A DNA stretch of 64,000 bases from Sphingopyxis sp. DBS4 (GCF_024628865.1 NZ_CP102384.1:3793001-3857000), one strand, 5' to 3'; counted from the stretch's first letter, positions 9,383 to 19,113 are shown. The notes: generated by a model not told the origin, from the letters alone. A program made the numbers and translations.

Positions 9383-10018
9383 ATGGATCAGCCGCAGTCA
9401 GTGCCGGAGGCCGCCGAGGGCGAAAGCCGCGACAAGACGCCGCGCACCGAGCGCGGGCGCCGCACCCTGCGCAAGCTGCTCGACGCGGCGGCGGTCGAAT
9501 TCGGCGAGCGCGGTTTCCACGATGCGTCGATCAGCGGCATCACCCGCCGCGCCGGCACCGCGCTCGGCAGTTTCTACACTTATTTCGATTCCAAGGAGGA
9601 AATCTTCCGGGCGCTGGTCCGCCACATGAGCGAATTGCTCCGCGACCATGTGACCCCCGAGGTGCAGGCGGCGCCCGACGAGATCGACGCCGAGCGCATC
9701 GGCCTGCTGTCCTTCCTCGGCTTCGTACGCGAGCATAAGGAAATCTATCGTATCATCGACGAGGCCGAATTCGTCGATTACGCCAGCTATCGGCGCCACT
9801 ATGAAACCACGGTCGAGCGCATGCGCCAGCGGCTCGAATCGGGCGCGGCGCGCGGCGAGATCCGCGCGGACGCAAGCGAGGTCCACGCCTGGGCGATCGC
9901 CGGGATGAACGTCTTCCTCGGCATGCGCTACGGCCTGTGGGACGAGAGCGCCGACATCGGCGAGGTCGCGCGGATTGCGAACGACATGCTCGCGAACGGG
10001 TTGAAGAAGAAGGATTGA
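9383..10018 (+). CDS. TetR/AcrR family transcriptional regulator
   Basis: A 211-residue DNA-binding regulator. Residues 25-70 form the TetR helix-turn-helix (RRTLRKLLDAAAVEFGERGF, then GTALGSFYTYFDSKEEIFRAL); the rest is the all-helical ligand-binding and dimer domain. The ATG at 9383 is preceded by GAAGG; longer starts read through the promoter region. It is divergent from the TonB receptor gene with a palindrome between them, so it likely represses the receptor until a ligand is bound. The ligand is unknown. Confidence 0.88.
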   Translation: MDQPQSVPEAAEGESRDKTPRTERGRRTLRKLLDAAAVEFGERGFHDASISGITRRAGTALGSFYTYFDSKEEIFRALVRHMSELLRDHVTPEVQAAPDEIDAERIGLLSFLGFVREHKEIYRIIDEAEFVDYASYRRHYETTVERMRQRLESGAARGEIRADASEVHAWAIAGMNVFLGMRYGLWDESADIGEVARIANDMLANGLKKKD

Positions 10019-10060
10019 TCGGTCGTTGCGGCGGCTTCGGTGTGGAGGGCGGCCCTTTCC

Positions 10061-10150
10061 AACTTTCGTCATTCCCGCGAAAGCGGGAACCCAGAGCGTG
10101 CGTGGGCTGATCCCACCCTGGGTTCCCGCTTTCGCGGGAATGACGAAGTT
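10061..10150. repeat. Intergenic palindromic repeat (CCCGCGAAAGCGGGAA type)
   Basis: Arms of 33-34 nt (10061-10094 and 10118-10150) are inverse copies with one bulge; each contains attcccgcgaaagcgggaac or its complement. This is the recurrent dispersed palindrome of sphingomonads and related alphaproteobacteria. It can also act as a terminator between the convergent TetR and metW genes. Confidence 0.8.
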
Positions 10151-10209
10151 GTGATATGCGGAGGGACGCTTTCCCGGCCGCAAGCCGCCACGGGGCGGGC
10201 GAACGCGGC

Positions 10210-10797
10210 TTAGCGCCGCGAAATCAAAAAGATCGCATGTTCGGCGCGCCAGCTTGCGGCGGCGTCGCTCGTCGGGCGGTCGCCCGACAGATACCAGGCC
10301 TGTTCGACGCGAATCCCCTTGTCGCGAACGAGATCGCGAAAATCGCTGACCGTGACATGGTGGATGTTCGGCGTTTCATACCAGGCGACGGGCAGCAGCC
10401 GCGTCACCGGCATCCGCCCGTTCCACAGCAGCGCGAGCCGCACCCGCCAGTGCGCGAAATTGGGGAAGCTGACGAAGGCGCGCGGCGCGATGCGGAGCAG
10501 TTCGTCGACGATGCGGTCGGGGCGCTCGGTCGTCTGGAGCGTCTGCGACAGGATCGCATAGTCGAAGCCGCCCGCGGGATAGTCGGCGAGGTCGCGATTC
10601 GCGTCGCCCTGCACCACCGACTGGCCGCGCGCGATCGCGGCGGTGACGTTGGCGGGGTCGATCTCCAGCCCGCGCGCATCGACGCCCGCGTCGCGCAGCG
10701 CCGCAATCAGCGTGCCGTCGCCGCAGCCGACGTCGAGGACGCGCGCGCCCGCGGGTACCGCGCCGGCGATGATCGCAAGATCGGGGCGCAACGTCAT
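10210..10797 (-). CDS. metW: MetW, methyltransferase-fold partner of MetX
   Basis: A 195-residue SAM-methyltransferase-like protein. It shows the motif I VLDVGCGDGTLIAAL, the acidic LEID, and GDANRDLADYPAGGFDYAILSQTLQ, which is the diagnostic MetW block, followed by FPNFAHWRVRLALLWNGRMP. MetW is known to be needed for full activity of some MetX homoserine acyltransferases. It lies 4 nt behind metX on the same strand, the usual order, so the pair acts in methionine synthesis. Confidence 0.93.
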   Translation of the reverse strand: MTLRPDLAIIAGAVPAGARVLDVGCGDGTLIAALRDAGVDARGLEIDPANVTAAIARGQSVVQGDANRDLADYPAGGFDYAILSQTLQTTERPDRIVDELLRIAPRAFVSFPNFAHWRVRLALLWNGRMPVTRLLPVAWYETPNIHHVTVSDFRDLVRDKGIRVEQAWYLSGDRPTSDAAASWRAEHAIFLISRR

Positions 10798-10801
10798 GGC
10801 G

Positions 10802-11923
10802 TCAGCGCTCCGCCCGGAGCGCGCCCGCGACGAGGCGGTCGAGCGCGGGGACGTCGAGGAGGAAGCTGTCGTGGCCGAAGGGCGCCGACAGTTCGACGAA
10901 GCTCGCCGCCGCGCCGACGCTCTGCAGCGCCTGGACGATGCGGCGCGATTCGCTGGTCGGATAGAGCCAGTCGGTGTCGAAGCTGACGAGCGTGAAGCGC
11001 ACGTCCCTGGCGCGGGCGAAGGCACCCGCGAGTTGGCCCTCGTGCGGCTCGGCGAGGTCGAAATAATCCATCGCGCGGGTGATGTAGAGATAGGCGTTGG
11101 CGTCGAAGCGGTCGGTGAAGGCGAGCCCCTGGTGCCGCAGATAGGATTCGACCTGGAAATCGGCGTCGAAGCCGAAGCTCTTGATGTCGCGCGCCTGCAG
11201 GCGGCGGCCGAATTTCTCGGTCAGCCCCGCTTCGGAGAGATAGGTGATGTGCGCCGCCATCCGCGCGACCGCGAGGCCCTTGGTCGGCGTGCAATATTTG
11301 TCGTAATAATCGCCGTCCTGCCAATCGGGATCGGCCATGATCGCCTGGCGGCCGACCTCGTGGAACGCAATATTCTGCGCCGAATGCCGCGCCGCGCTGG
11401 CGATCACGATCGCCGAGGCGAGGCGATCGGGGTAAGCGGTCGCCCAGGCGAGCGTCTGCATTCCGCCCATCGACCCGCCGATGACGGCATGCAGCCGATC
11501 GATGCCGAGTTGGTCGAGCAGCATCGCCTGCGCGCGCACCATGTCGCCGACGGTGATGACCGGGAATTTCATGCCGAGCGGCGTGCCGGTCGCGGGATCG
11601 GGGGTCGCGGGGCCGCTCGTCCCCATGCAACTGCCGAGGACATTGGCGCAGATGACGAAATAGCGGTCGGTATCGACCGGCTTGCCCGGTCCCACCATGC
11701 GCGCCCACCAGCCGGGCTTGCCCGTCGCCGGATGGTCGCTCGCGACATATTGGTCGCCGGTCAGCGCATGGCAAACGAGCACCGCGTTCGACCGCGCGGC
11801 GTCGAGCGTGCCATAGCTTTCATAGGCGATCGTCACTGATGGGAGCGTCTGCCCGCTGTCGAGCGGCAGCGGCGTGGGAATCGTCACGCTCTGGTGCCGG
11901 ATCTGGTGGAGAAGGCTCGCCAT
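10802..11923 (-). CDS. metX: Homoserine O-acyltransferase MetX (alpha/beta hydrolase fold)
   Basis: Acylates homoserine at the first committed step of methionine synthesis. The 373-residue protein starts at 11923 ([10 protein letters not shown]). It carries HALTGDQYV, the nucleophile elbow GGSMGGMQ (Ser151) and the late [12 protein letters not shown] and FGHDSFLLD blocks holding the catalytic Asp and His. Whether acetyl- or succinyl-CoA is used cannot be decided by name alone. metW follows 4 nt downstream. hisC is divergent, with only about 90 nt between the starts. Confidence 0.92.
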   Translation of the reverse strand: MASLLHQIRHQSVTIPTPLPLDSGQTLPSVTIAYESYGTLDAARSNAVLVCHALTGDQYVASDHPATGKPGWWARMVGPGKPVDTDRYFVICANVLGSCMGTSGPATPDPATGTPLGMKFPVITVGDMVRAQAMLLDQLGIDRLHAVIGGSMGGMQTLAWATAYPDRLASAIVIASAARHSAQNIAFHEVGRQAIMADPDWQDGDYYDKYCTPTKGLAVARMAAHITYLSEAGLTEKFGRRLQARDIKSFGFDADFQVESYLRHQGLAFTDRFDANAYLYITRAMDYFDLAEPHEGQLAGAFARARDVRFTLVSFDTDWLYPTSESRRIVQALQSVGAAASFVELSAPFGHDSFLLDVPALDRLVAGALRAER

Positions 11924-12014
11924 CGGTAGCGCGGAGCTAAGCGCGCGCACGGAGGCTGTCAACGTGCTGGAGGAGATGCTGGACTTGGGGGCCAGAGCCG
12001 CTAAACGGCGCGGC

Positions 12015-13130
12015 ATGACCGACAGCAGCGCGACCCTCACCCCGAAGCCGTGGATCAGCGGCATCGCCCCCTATGTTCCGGGCAAGTCGGCGGGCGCCGA
12101 CGGCCGGCCGTTGATCAAACTCAGCGCGAACGAGAATCCGCTCGGCACCGGCGCGAAGGCGCGCGAGGCGTTCGCCGCGGCGCAGGGCGCTGTCGACGCG
12201 CTGTCGCGCTATCCCGATCCCGGCGCGGCGGTGCTGCGCGAGACGATCGCGGCGAAATACGGCCTCGACCCGGCGCGCGTCATCTGCGGCAACGGGTCGG
12301 ACGAACTGCTTCACCTCGCTGCGGGCACCTATGCGGGGGCGGGCGACGAGATCCTTTATGTCCGCTATGGCTTCGCGGTATACGAGATCGCGGCGCGGCG
12401 CGTCGGCGCGACGCCGGTTGAGGCCGACGACCGCGATTATGCGACCGACGTCGACGCGCTGCTCGCCGCGGTGACCGATAGGACGCGCGTCGTCTATCTC
12501 GCCAATCCGAACAATCCAACCGGCACTCTCGCGACGAGGGAAGAGGTGGCGCGGCTCTACGCCGGGCTGCCGAAGAACGTCCTGTTCGTGATCGACCAGG
12601 CCTATTCCGAATATCTGTCGGAGGCCGAGGACGATGGCGGGCTCGAACTGGCGAAGACCCAGTCCAACGTTTTCGTCACGCGCACCTTTTCGAAGATACA
12701 CGGTCTTGCCGCCGAGCGGATCGGCTGGGGCTATGCCGCCGCCGAGGTGATTTCGGCGCTGCACCGAATCCGCTTGCCGTTCAACGTCACGCGCGCGGGA
12801 CAGGCAGCCGCGGTCGCCGCCCTCGGCGATGATGATTTCGTGAACGCCAGCCGCGAGCATAATGCGGTATGGCGCGCGTGGCTGGCGGGCGAGCTCGAGG
12901 CGCTCGGCAATCACGGCGTTCGCGTCGTGCCCTCGGCGACCAACTTCCTGCTCGTGCTGTTCGAGGGCGAGGTGAACGCAGAAACGGTCTATAACCGGCT
13001 GATGGACGCGGGCTATATCGTCCGCTGGCTGCCGGGGCAGGGGATTCCGCAGGCGCTGCGCATGACGATCGGCACCGAGGACGAGACGCGCGGGCTTGCC
13101 GCGGCGATTCGCGCGGCGCTGGCGGGTTGA
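12015..13130 (+). CDS. hisC: Histidinol-phosphate aminotransferase
   Basis: PLP-dependent class I/II aminotransferase, 371 residues, acting in histidine synthesis and often also on aromatic substrates. Visible motifs are [10 protein letters not shown] at the N-terminus, [25 protein letters not shown], the VIDQAYSEY loop, and [18 protein letters not shown] with the PLP-binding lysine. The ATG at 12015 gives the family start; an upstream in-frame ATG would overlap the metX start region. The following prephenate dehydrogenase overlaps its stop by 1 nt, suggesting a role in tyrosine/phenylalanine synthesis as well. Confidence 0.92.
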   Translation: MTDSSATLTPKPWISGIAPYVPGKSAGADGRPLIKLSANENPLGTGAKAREAFAAAQGAVDALSRYPDPGAAVLRETIAAKYGLDPARVICGNGSDELLHLAAGTYAGAGDEILYVRYGFAVYEIAARRVGATPVEADDRDYATDVDALLAAVTDRTRVVYLANPNNPTGTLATREEVARLYAGLPKNVLFVIDQAYSEYLSEAEDDGGLELAKTQSNVFVTRTFSKIHGLAAERIGWGYAAAEVISALHRIRLPFNVTRAGQAAAVAALGDDDFVNASREHNAVWRAWLAGELEALGNHGVRVVPSATNFLLVLFEGEVNAETVYNRLMDAGYIVRWLPGQGIPQALRMTIGTEDETRGLAAAIRAALAG

Positions 13131-14038
13131 TGGCGCGCGCCATAGGCCATGTGACGATCGTCGGGCTCGGCCTGATCGGCTCGTCGATCGCGCGCGCGGT
13201 GAAGGAGCGGCTGCCGCAGGTGACGGTGACCGGTCACGACGCCAGCGCCGATGTTCGCGCCGCGGCGCGCGCGCTCGGCTTCTGCGACGCGGTCGCTGAC
13301 GATCCGGCGGCGGCGGTTGCGTATGCCGACCTCGTGATCCTCGCGGTGCCGGTCGGATGCATGGCCGAGGTAGCGGCGGCGCTCGCGCCGGGGCTGCGCG
13401 CCGATGCGATTATTTCCGATGTCGGTTCGTCGAAAAGGGGTGTCGCCGACGCGCTCGCCAGGGCGCTTCCCGACCATCTCGTCATCCCGGCACACCCCGT
13501 AGCGGGGACCGAGAACAGCGGCCCTGCTGCTGGCTTCGCGAGCCTGTTCGAGGGGCGCTGGTGCATCGTCACCCCGCCCGCGAACGCGCCCGGCGACGGC
13601 GTGGCGGCGGTGACCGGCTTCTGGCAGGCGCTCGGCGCGAAGGTCGAGACGATGGAGGCCGCGCATCACGACCGGGTGCTCGCGGTAACCAGCCATCTGC
13701 CGCACCTCATCGCCTATACGATCGTCGGCACCGCGAGCGAGCTCGAGGAAGTGACCGAGAGCGAGGTGATCAAATATTCGGCGGGCGGCTTTCGCGACTT
13801 CACCCGCATCGCTGCGAGCGACCCGGTGATGTGGCGCGATGTCTTTCTCGCCAACAAGGAGGCGGTGCTCGAAACCTTGCAGCGCTTCAACGAGGATCTG
13901 ACCGTGCTTCAGCAGGCGATCCGGCGCGGCGACGGCGGCAAGCTGGAGGACTGGTTCACGCGGACGCGGGCAATCCGCCGCTCGATCATTGAGCAGGGGC
14001 AGGACGATGCTGCCCCCGATTTCGGGCGGAAACATTAG
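13130..14038 (+). CDS. Prephenate/arogenate dehydrogenase family protein
   Basis: NAD(P)-dependent oxidative decarboxylation of prephenate or arogenate in tyrosine synthesis. The 302-residue protein starts HVTIVGLGLIGSSIARAV, the dinucleotide-binding fold, and contains ISDVGSSKRGV, IPAHPVAGTENSGP and SHLPHLIAYTIVG, all typical TyrA signatures. The ATG at 13130 shares its A with the TGA of hisC. The hisC-tyrA pair is a common alphaproteobacterial operon for aromatic amino acids. There is no chorismate mutase or ACT domain, so it is the monofunctional form. Confidence 0.9.
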   Translation: MARAIGHVTIVGLGLIGSSIARAVKERLPQVTVTGHDASADVRAAARALGFCDAVADDPAAAVAYADLVILAVPVGCMAEVAAALAPGLRADAIISDVGSSKRGVADALARALPDHLVIPAHPVAGTENSGPAAGFASLFEGRWCIVTPPANAPGDGVAAVTGFWQALGAKVETMEAAHHDRVLAVTSHLPHLIAYTIVGTASELEEVTESEVIKYSAGGFRDFTRIAASDPVMWRDVFLANKEAVLETLQRFNEDLTVLQQAIRRGDGGKLEDWFTRTRAIRRSIIEQGQDDAAPDFGRKH

Positions 14039-14053
14039 ACGCCACTTCAATTC

Positions 14054-14182
14054 CCGTTCGTGTCGAGCCCTTCGACTGCCTTGCAGGCGCTCAGGATAAA
14101 CTTCGATCTTTGGTCGAAGTCGAGACATCCAGCGAGATAGCGCCACGCCGATGGGCATCTCGACTTCGCTCGATACGAACGG
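14054..14182. repeat. Intergenic inverted repeat of the tcgag/cttcgac type
   Basis: The ends ccgttcgtgtcgagc (14054-14068) and gctcgatacgaacgg (14168-14182) are inverse copies with one mismatch. Internal gtcgaagtcgag and ctcgacttcgctcg add further symmetry. It fills the gap between two convergent genes and looks like the dispersed sphingomonad repeat of this type. Confidence 0.7.
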
Positions 14183-14917
14183 TTAAGGTTGGTCTGCTCC
14201 GCCCGCCAGCAACGCCTCGGGCGGATTGAGCGCATTGATCGCGCGCCACACGCGCTCCTCGGCGTCCTCGCGCGGCAGGCCCGCGGGGATCGTCTCGCCG
14301 ACCCGGTAGGTGATTATCCCCGGCCATTTGACCCAGCGCCGCGGCGGATAGGCGATGCCGCTGTTCACCGCGACCGGGATCACCGGCACGCCGAGCATCC
14401 GATAGACGCCCGCGAAGCCTGACCGCAGCGGCGGCGCCTTCCCGTGCGGAACGCGCGTCCCTTCGGCGAACAGCACAAGCGGCCGGCCGACGGCGAGCGC
14501 CGCCTTGGCGGCAGCGAGCATCGCGCGCATCGCCTTGCCGCCGCCCTCGCGGTCGACGGGGATCAGGCCGTAAAAGCGCGCTGCCTGCCCCCAGACGGGG
14601 ATCGAGAAAAGCTGCTCCTTGGCGAAAACCGCGGGATGTTTGAACAGCATCGGCTGCTCAATCGTTTCGAACGCGCCCTCATGCTTGAAGACATAGAGCA
14701 CCGGAATGTCGGGCATCTCGCCCTCGATCACGATTCGCTGACCCAGCACGAAGCGGCAGATCAACCGGTGGAACTGGCCCCAGATGCGCACGAACCAAAT
14801 CGTCGCATGGTGCGAAATCGGCAGCGAGATGACCGCGCCGATCGAGCTGAAGCTGCTCATCAGGACGAACAGCAGCCAGAAGAGGAGCGAGCGGATGAGG
14901 GCGATGGTATAGCGCAT
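14183..14917 (-). CDS. plsC: 1-acyl-sn-glycerol-3-phosphate acyltransferase (PlsC family)
   Basis: Membrane-bound acyltransferase that makes phosphatidic acid from lysophosphatidic acid. The 244-residue protein has an N-terminal membrane anchor (residues 5-35). The active-site block is KHEGAFETIEQ, i.e. H-x4-E where textbook enzymes have H-x4-D; the Glu form is common among alphaproteobacterial relatives. Motif II is LVLFAEGTRVPHGKAP and motif III VPVIPVAVNSG. It precedes, on the same strand, nothing close; the YdcF gene lies 11 nt upstream, so it is probably the last gene of the ftsE-ftsX-ydcF unit. Confidence 0.88.
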   Translation of the reverse strand: MRYTIALIRSLLFWLLFVLMSSFSSIGAVISLPISHHATIWFVRIWGQFHRLICRFVLGQRIVIEGEMPDIPVLYVFKHEGAFETIEQPMLFKHPAVFAKEQLFSIPVWGQAARFYGLIPVDREGGGKAMRAMLAAAKAALAVGRPLVLFAEGTRVPHGKAPPLRSGFAGVYRMLGVPVIPVAVNSGIAYPPRRWVKWPGIITYRVGETIPAGLPREDAEERVWRAINALNPPEALLAGGADQP

Positions 14918-14928
14918 CGGCGCGACTT

Positions 14929-15459
14929 CTAGAGCCCGAGCAGGCCGCCCGCCAGCCCGGCGAGATACTTGTGATATTCGCGGAACAGCGTCGCGAAGCT
15001 CGGATGGCTCCGCACCGCGTCGGGCAGGATCGTTACCTTGGCGCCGAGTGCGCGACCGAGCTCATATTGCGCGCGGCGCATGTGCCAGTCGGTGGTGATC
15101 AGGCGGATGCTCCTGTAGTTGCGCCGCGCAACCCAGGCCGCGACCTCGGTCGCGTTCGAGCGGGTATCCTCGGCCTCGAACCCCAGCGCGATGCAGCAGT
15201 CGAACAATTTCTGCGGCCGCTTATATTCTGCGGCGAGCTCCTTGGGCTTCACCTCGCGCGCGACGCCGCTGATCAACAGGCGCTTCGCTTCGCCCTTTTC
15301 GAGCATTTCGAGCCCGCGATCGATGCGTCCCGGACCGCCGGTCAGCACGACGATCGCGTCAGTCTTCTGCGGCGGCGCGGGCAGCGGCAGCAGCAGGGCG
15401 AACCAGGCGAAGCCCAGCACCCAAGCCAGAAACAGAATAGAAATCAGCCGTTTGATCAT
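14929..15459 (-). CDS. YdcF-like (DUF218) membrane-anchored protein
   Basis: A 176-residue protein with one N-terminal membrane span (residues 3-25) and a DUF218 Rossmann-like domain. Motifs are DAIVVLTGGPGRIDRGLEML, RLLISGV and LITTDWHMRRAQYEL. Family members have been linked to envelope polysaccharide biology (ElyC/SanA type), but no reaction is firmly assigned. The start at 15459 overlaps the ftsX stop by 4 nt (ATGA), and this gene regularly follows ftsX in alphaproteobacteria. It most likely acts in the envelope near the division machinery. Confidence 0.82.
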   Translation of the reverse strand: MIKRLISILFLAWVLGFAWFALLLPLPAPPQKTDAIVVLTGGPGRIDRGLEMLEKGEAKRLLISGVAREVKPKELAAEYKRPQKLFDCCIALGFEAEDTRSNATEVAAWVARRNYRSIRLITTDWHMRRAQYELGRALGAKVTILPDAVRSHPSFATLFREYHKYLAGLAGGLLGL

Positions 15460-16364
15460 AATATCTTCTGAAGCGCGGCGAGCAGGGTCTGCCGCGCGGT
15501 CAACGCCGCGAGCGCGATAGCCAATAGCGGCAGCGCCAGCAAGAGCGCCCAGCCCCAAAGCCCGAGCGACGCGGTCGCGGCGAGCCCAGCGGTGACCCCC
15601 GACCATTCCCAGCCGATCAGCAGCAGGATCGCTGCGGCGACCGCGGTACCGAGGGCAATGCCGTAGGCGGTGTCGATCGCGATCCGCCGCTGAAACAGGC
15701 GGACGATCTGCTGGTCGGTCGCGCCGATCATGTGCAGCATCTCGATCGTCGCATAATGGGTGCCGAGCGCGGCGCGGGCGGTCATGATCACCACCGCCGC
15801 GCTCGCCGCGGTCATCAGCAGGACGAGCGCGCCCGCGACCCACGCGAGCGAGCGAATCAGCCGCGCGACGGGGCCGAGCCATTCGGCGTGCGGGATGATC
15901 CGCGCGCCCGGCGCCTCGCGCGCGACGAGCGCGCGGAGCTGGCGCATGGGCGCGGCGCGGTCCTCGCCGACGAAATCGATGTCGACCAGCGCGGGCAGCG
16001 GCAGCGAGTTCAGCACCGGGTCGTCACCTTCTGTGCTGCCGAACCATTGGCCAAGTGTCGCGCGAAGCTCGGCGGGCTCGACCGCGCGCGCCGATCGCAC
16101 GAAGGATTGTCCCGCCGCCGCGCGGCGCAGCGCCGCCGCCTGCTCGGCGCGGGTGACCGGATTGGCGGTGACGATCTGCACCGTCACGCGCCCGGCGATC
16201 GCGGCGCCGATCGCGTTCGCCGATCGCGCGAGCCCGATTCCGGCGGCGGCGGCGAGCAGGGTCAGCAGCATCAGGATCGCGATGACCCACGGCGTCGGCC
16301 CCGACAGGCGACGATCGGGAAGCAGGCGGCGATGCTGGACGGGGACGCGCGGGATAATCATCAC
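15456..16364 (-). CDS. ftsX: Cell division ABC transporter permease FtsX
   Basis: Inner-membrane partner of FtsE that relays division signals to periplasmic peptidoglycan hydrolases. The 302-residue protein has a first span at about residues 28-50, a periplasmic domain to about residue 165, then three spans in the C-terminal half. The region TYYATIEMLHMIGATDQQIVRLFQRR type (here HYATIEMLHMIGATDQQI) is the conserved FtsX cytoplasmic loop. It overlaps ftsE by 4 nt upstream and the YdcF gene by 4 nt downstream. Confidence 0.9.
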   Translation of the reverse strand: MMIIPRVPVQHRRLLPDRRLSGPTPWVIAILMLLTLLAAAAGIGLARSANAIGAAIAGRVTVQIVTANPVTRAEQAAALRRAAAGQSFVRSARAVEPAELRATLGQWFGSTEGDDPVLNSLPLPALVDIDFVGEDRAAPMRQLRALVAREAPGARIIPHAEWLGPVARLIRSLAWVAGALVLLMTAASAAVVIMTARAALGTHYATIEMLHMIGATDQQIVRLFQRRIAIDTAYGIALGTAVAAAILLLIGWEWSGVTAGLAATASLGLWGWALLLALPLLAIALAALTARQTLLAALQKIL

Positions 16365-17083
16365 GATCGATTCGGCGGATAGCGCAGGGCGCCGGTGGGA
16401 TCGGACAGCCGCCCCTTTTCGAGCCGCATCATCTGCGCATTCTCGATCCGGCTGATCAGGTGGATGTCGTGGGTCGCGACGACGACGGTGGTGCCGAGGC
16501 GGTTGAGCGCCTCGAACAATCCGAGCAAGCGCCCTGCCATTTCGGGATCGACGTTGCCCGTCGGCTCGTCGGCGACGAGCAATTGCGGCCGCGCGATCAC
16601 CGCGCGCGCGATCGCGACGCGCTGCTGCTCGCCGCCCGACAGCGTCGGCGGAAAGGCTTCCGCACGCTCGCCGAGTCCGATCCAGCTCAGCATCTCGCCG
16701 ACCGGCCCCGCCAGATCCTCTTCGCCGACCCCCGCGATGCGCAGCGGCAGCGCGATATTGTCGCGTGCGCTCAAATGCGGAATCAGCCGGAAATCCTGGA
16801 AAACGACGCCGATGCGGCGGCGAAAGCCGGGCAGGCGATGGCGCGGCATGGTTACCAGATCCTCGCCGAACAGGCGGATGAGGCCGCGGCTCGGCCGCTG
16901 CGCAAGATAGAGCATCTTCAAAAGCGACGTCTTGCCCGCACCCGAGGCGCCCGTCAGAAAATAGAAACTGCCGGGCTGAAGGTTGAAGCTGATGTCGCTC
17001 AAAACCTCGGCATCGGGGCCATAGCGCAGCCCGACGCCGTTGAATTCGACCATCGCGCCGCCGGTACGGGGCGGCGGCGTCAT
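16361..17083 (-). CDS. ftsE: Cell division ATP-binding protein FtsE
   Basis: ABC ATPase of the FtsEX complex. It has Walker A GASGAGKTS, a Q-loop in VVFQDFRLIPHLSARDNIALPL (the FtsE-type DxRL), signature LSGGEQQRVAIARA, Walker B LLVADEPTGNVDP and the H-loop VVVATHD. Length is about 240 residues. The ATG at 17083 is chosen; an ATG at 17053, beginning MVEFNGVGLRYG, fits the domain start equally well and may be the true one. The divergent zinc-ribbon gene starts about 160 nt away. Confidence 0.92.
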   Translation of the reverse strand: MTPPPRTGGAMVEFNGVGLRYGPDAEVLSDISFNLQPGSFYFLTGASGAGKTSLLKMLYLAQRPSRGLIRLFGEDLVTMPRHRLPGFRRRIGVVFQDFRLIPHLSARDNIALPLRIAGVGEEDLAGPVGEMLSWIGLGERAEAFPPTLSGGEQQRVAIARAVIARPQLLVADEPTGNVDPEMAGRLLGLFEALNRLGTTVVVATHDIHLISRIENAQMMRLEKGRLSDPTGALRYPPNRS

Positions 17084-17241
17084 GACGCCATCCGGGCGCG
17101 ATCGGGCGCCTTTCGCGGGGCGCGGGGCGTGGAAGCGGCGGCGCTCATGGCGTTGCCTGTTACACGGCTGTCCACCGACGTAAAGCGCGAAGCGCGACAC
17201 GGTGCTTGCAACGCGCGAATCGGCGTGTTTAGAGGGGCTCC

Positions 17242-18012
17242 ATGATCCTCGCCTGTCCGTCCTGCCATACGCGCTACGTCGTGCCCGATACGGCGATAGG
17301 TGCCACGGGGCGCACCGTGCGCTGCGCCAATTGTCGTCATAGCTGGTTCCAGGAGCCCGCTGCACCCGCCGCACCCGTTGTGGTGCCCGCCGCGCCCGAG
17401 CCGGTATCGGCGCCCGAACCCGTATCCGCCGCGCCGGCACCGGAGCCGGTCGCCGCGCCCCTGCCCGACGAGCCTGTTGCCGAACCGGCGCCCCCGCCGC
17501 CTCCCGAAGCCTTTGCCGTTCCCGAACCGCAGGTGGTGGTCCCGCCTGCCGAGGACGCGCCGCTGCCCTTTCGCCGCCCGCGCCGCAACCCGGCGAAGCG
17601 CTGGACCTGGATCGCGGGCAGCGCCGCGGCGCTGATGCTTGCCGCGACCGGCGCGCTCTACTGGTTCGGCCTGCCGGGCTGGGCGCAGGGGCTCGGCATT
17701 CCCGGCATGGCCGACGAGCCCGACCTCGTCATCGAGCTGCCGCCGAACCAGGACCATCGCGAGCTGCCCGACGGCACCATCTATTTCGCCGCGTCGGGGG
17801 TCATCATCAACCCGACCGACCGCGAACAGCGCGTCCCGCCGATCCTCGCCGAACTGCGCGATGCGCAGGGGACGATCGTCTATAGCTGGACGATCAAGCC
17901 GCCGGTCCGCACGCTGCCGCCCAATGAAAAGGTGAATTTCAGCGAGGCAAAGCTCGACATCCCGCGCCGCGCGACGCAGCTCACGGTGAGCTGGTCGCTA
18001 CCAAAGGGCTGA
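17242..18012 (+). CDS. MJ0042-type zinc-ribbon protein with DUF3426 domain
   Basis: A 256-residue single-span membrane protein. Residues 5-36 form a zinc ribbon (CPSC...CANC) of the MJ0042 type. Residues 40-115 are a Pro/Ala/Glu-rich linker, followed by a basic stretch, a membrane span at about residues 120-140 and a C-terminal DUF3426-like beta domain. It is divergent from ftsE, the conserved location in many alphaproteobacteria. No function is established; its build suggests a cytoplasmic zinc-dependent binding head tethered to the membrane. Confidence 0.85.
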   Translation: MILACPSCHTRYVVPDTAIGATGRTVRCANCRHSWFQEPAAPAAPVVVPAAPEPVSAPEPVSAAPAPEPVAAPLPDEPVAEPAPPPPPEAFAVPEPQVVVPPAEDAPLPFRRPRRNPAKRWTWIAGSAAALMLAATGALYWFGLPGWAQGLGIPGMADEPDLVIELPPNQDHRELPDGTIYFAASGVIINPTDREQRVPPILAELRDAQGTIVYSWTIKPPVRTLPPNEKVNFSEAKLDIPRRATQLTVSWSLPKG

Positions 18013-18024
18013 TAAAACAAGAGC

Positions 18025-18060
18025 TTGATGTGACGTCGCGCCGCTTGGGCGTCACATCAA
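18025..18060. terminator. Hairpin terminator between convergent genes
   Basis: TTGATGTGACG (18025-18035) pairs with CGTCACATCAA (18050-18060), an 11-bp perfect stem with a 14-nt loop, preceded by an A-rich run. The last codons of the yeiH-like gene lie inside the stem. Confidence 0.75.
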
Positions 18061-19113
18061 TTCGACGGCCGCCAGGGACAGCAGGAAGCTCGTCAGGGTG
18101 GCGACGATGATCGGCGCAAAGCTGCGCCATCCCTGATCGAGGAGCAGGTGGAGGCGTGCCTTCATCGCAGTGGCGACGATCGCCAGCAGCAGCAGCGCCT
18201 GTGCGGCGATGTTCGCGCCATGGACCGCGGGCTTGGGCAGCGCGACGAGCGAATTGACTGCCGCGAGCGCGAGGAAGCCGAGGATGAACCAGGGCAGGCG
18301 CAGCGGAATGCGCCGCTTTTCGGTCGCGTCGCCGTCGGCGCGCGCCAGCCACAGGCCGACGAGCATCAGCATCGGTGCGAGCAGTGCGACGCGGGTCAGC
18401 TTGACGATCGTCGCGACCTCGCCCGCCTGCGGCGAGAAGGAAAAGCCGCCGCCGATCGCCTGCGCGACGTCGTGGATCGACGCGCCGATCAGGAATCCCG
18501 CCTGCGTGTCGGACAGGTGCAGTTCGGTCGCGAGGATGGGATAGAGCGTCATCGCGAGCGCGCTTGCGACGGTGATCCCGACGAGCGTCATGGTGAAGCG
18601 CGCCTGATCGACGCGCTTGTCGCCGATCAGCGAATAGAGCGCGAGCGCGGCCGACGCGCCGCAGATCGCGGTCGCGCCGCCCGCGAGCAGCGCGGCGTGG
18701 CGGTCCTGTCGGAACAGCGATGCGCTGGCGACGGTGATCAGGATGACCGCGAGCATGATGACGATCAGCAGCGCGAAGGGCAGCGGTCCCAGTTCGGCGA
18801 GCTGTTCGGCCGTGATCCGCGCCCCGACGAGGACGATCCCGACGCGCAGCGCGGTCTGCGACATCAGGTCGAGCCCGGCGTGGGTGCGCCGGTCCTGCGA
18901 CAGGAAGCTCATCGCGAGGCCGATGAGCAGCCCCATCAGCACCAGCGGCGCGGCATAATGGTCGGCGAGCCACGCCGCGGCGAGCGCCGCGATCGCGGTG
19001 ACGAGCGTGCCGGGCAGATAATCGCGCCAGCGCCGCTTTGCGGGCGGCGCTGCCTCAAGGTGCATTTCACCATAAAGGTCGGCTGCCATCGGCCAGCTCT
19101 GTTCGGTCGCCAT
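18052..19113 (-). CDS. YeiH family (UPF0324) putative sulfate exporter / membrane transporter
   Basis: A 353-residue inner-membrane protein with about ten spans. The family signatures [40 protein letters not shown] and GASIHDVAQAIGGGFSFS are all visible; the last is diagnostic of the YeiH/UPF0324 group. Members are annotated as sulfate exporters with thin experimental support, so substrate is uncertain. The ATG at 19113 has GGAGGGA 5 nt upstream and is preferred over one six codons earlier. It is the last core-type gene before the tRNA-Arg boundary. Confidence 0.85.
   Translation of the reverse strand: MATEQSWPMAADLYGEMHLEAAPPAKRRWRDYLPGTLVTAIAALAAAWLADHYAAPLVLMGLLIGLAMSFLSQDRRTHAGLDLMSQTALRVGIVLVGARITAEQLAELGPLPFALLIVIMLAVILITVASASLFRQDRHAALLAGGATAICGASAALALYSLIGDKRVDQARFTMTLVGITVASALAMTLYPILATELHLSDTQAGFLIGASIHDVAQAIGGGFSFSPQAGEVATIVKLTRVALLAPMLMLVGLWLARADGDATEKRRIPLRLPWFILGFLALAAVNSLVALPKPAVHGANIAAQALLLLAIVATAMKARLHLLLDQGWRSFAPIIVATLTSFLLSLAAVELM

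Noticed and set aside
6519..9629. A 1036-codon open frame on the + strand
   Set aside because: Antisense to the TonB receptor, which has clear motifs and a signal peptide; no domain is visible in the shadow.
10061..10150. Palindromic repeat as a CRISPR unit
   Set aside because: It is a single inverted repeat without spaced direct copies; no array is present in the window.
14600..14720. PlsC with H-x4-E instead of H-x4-D as a sign of inactivation
   Set aside because: The Glu form within KHxxAxE is common in alphaproteobacterial relatives.
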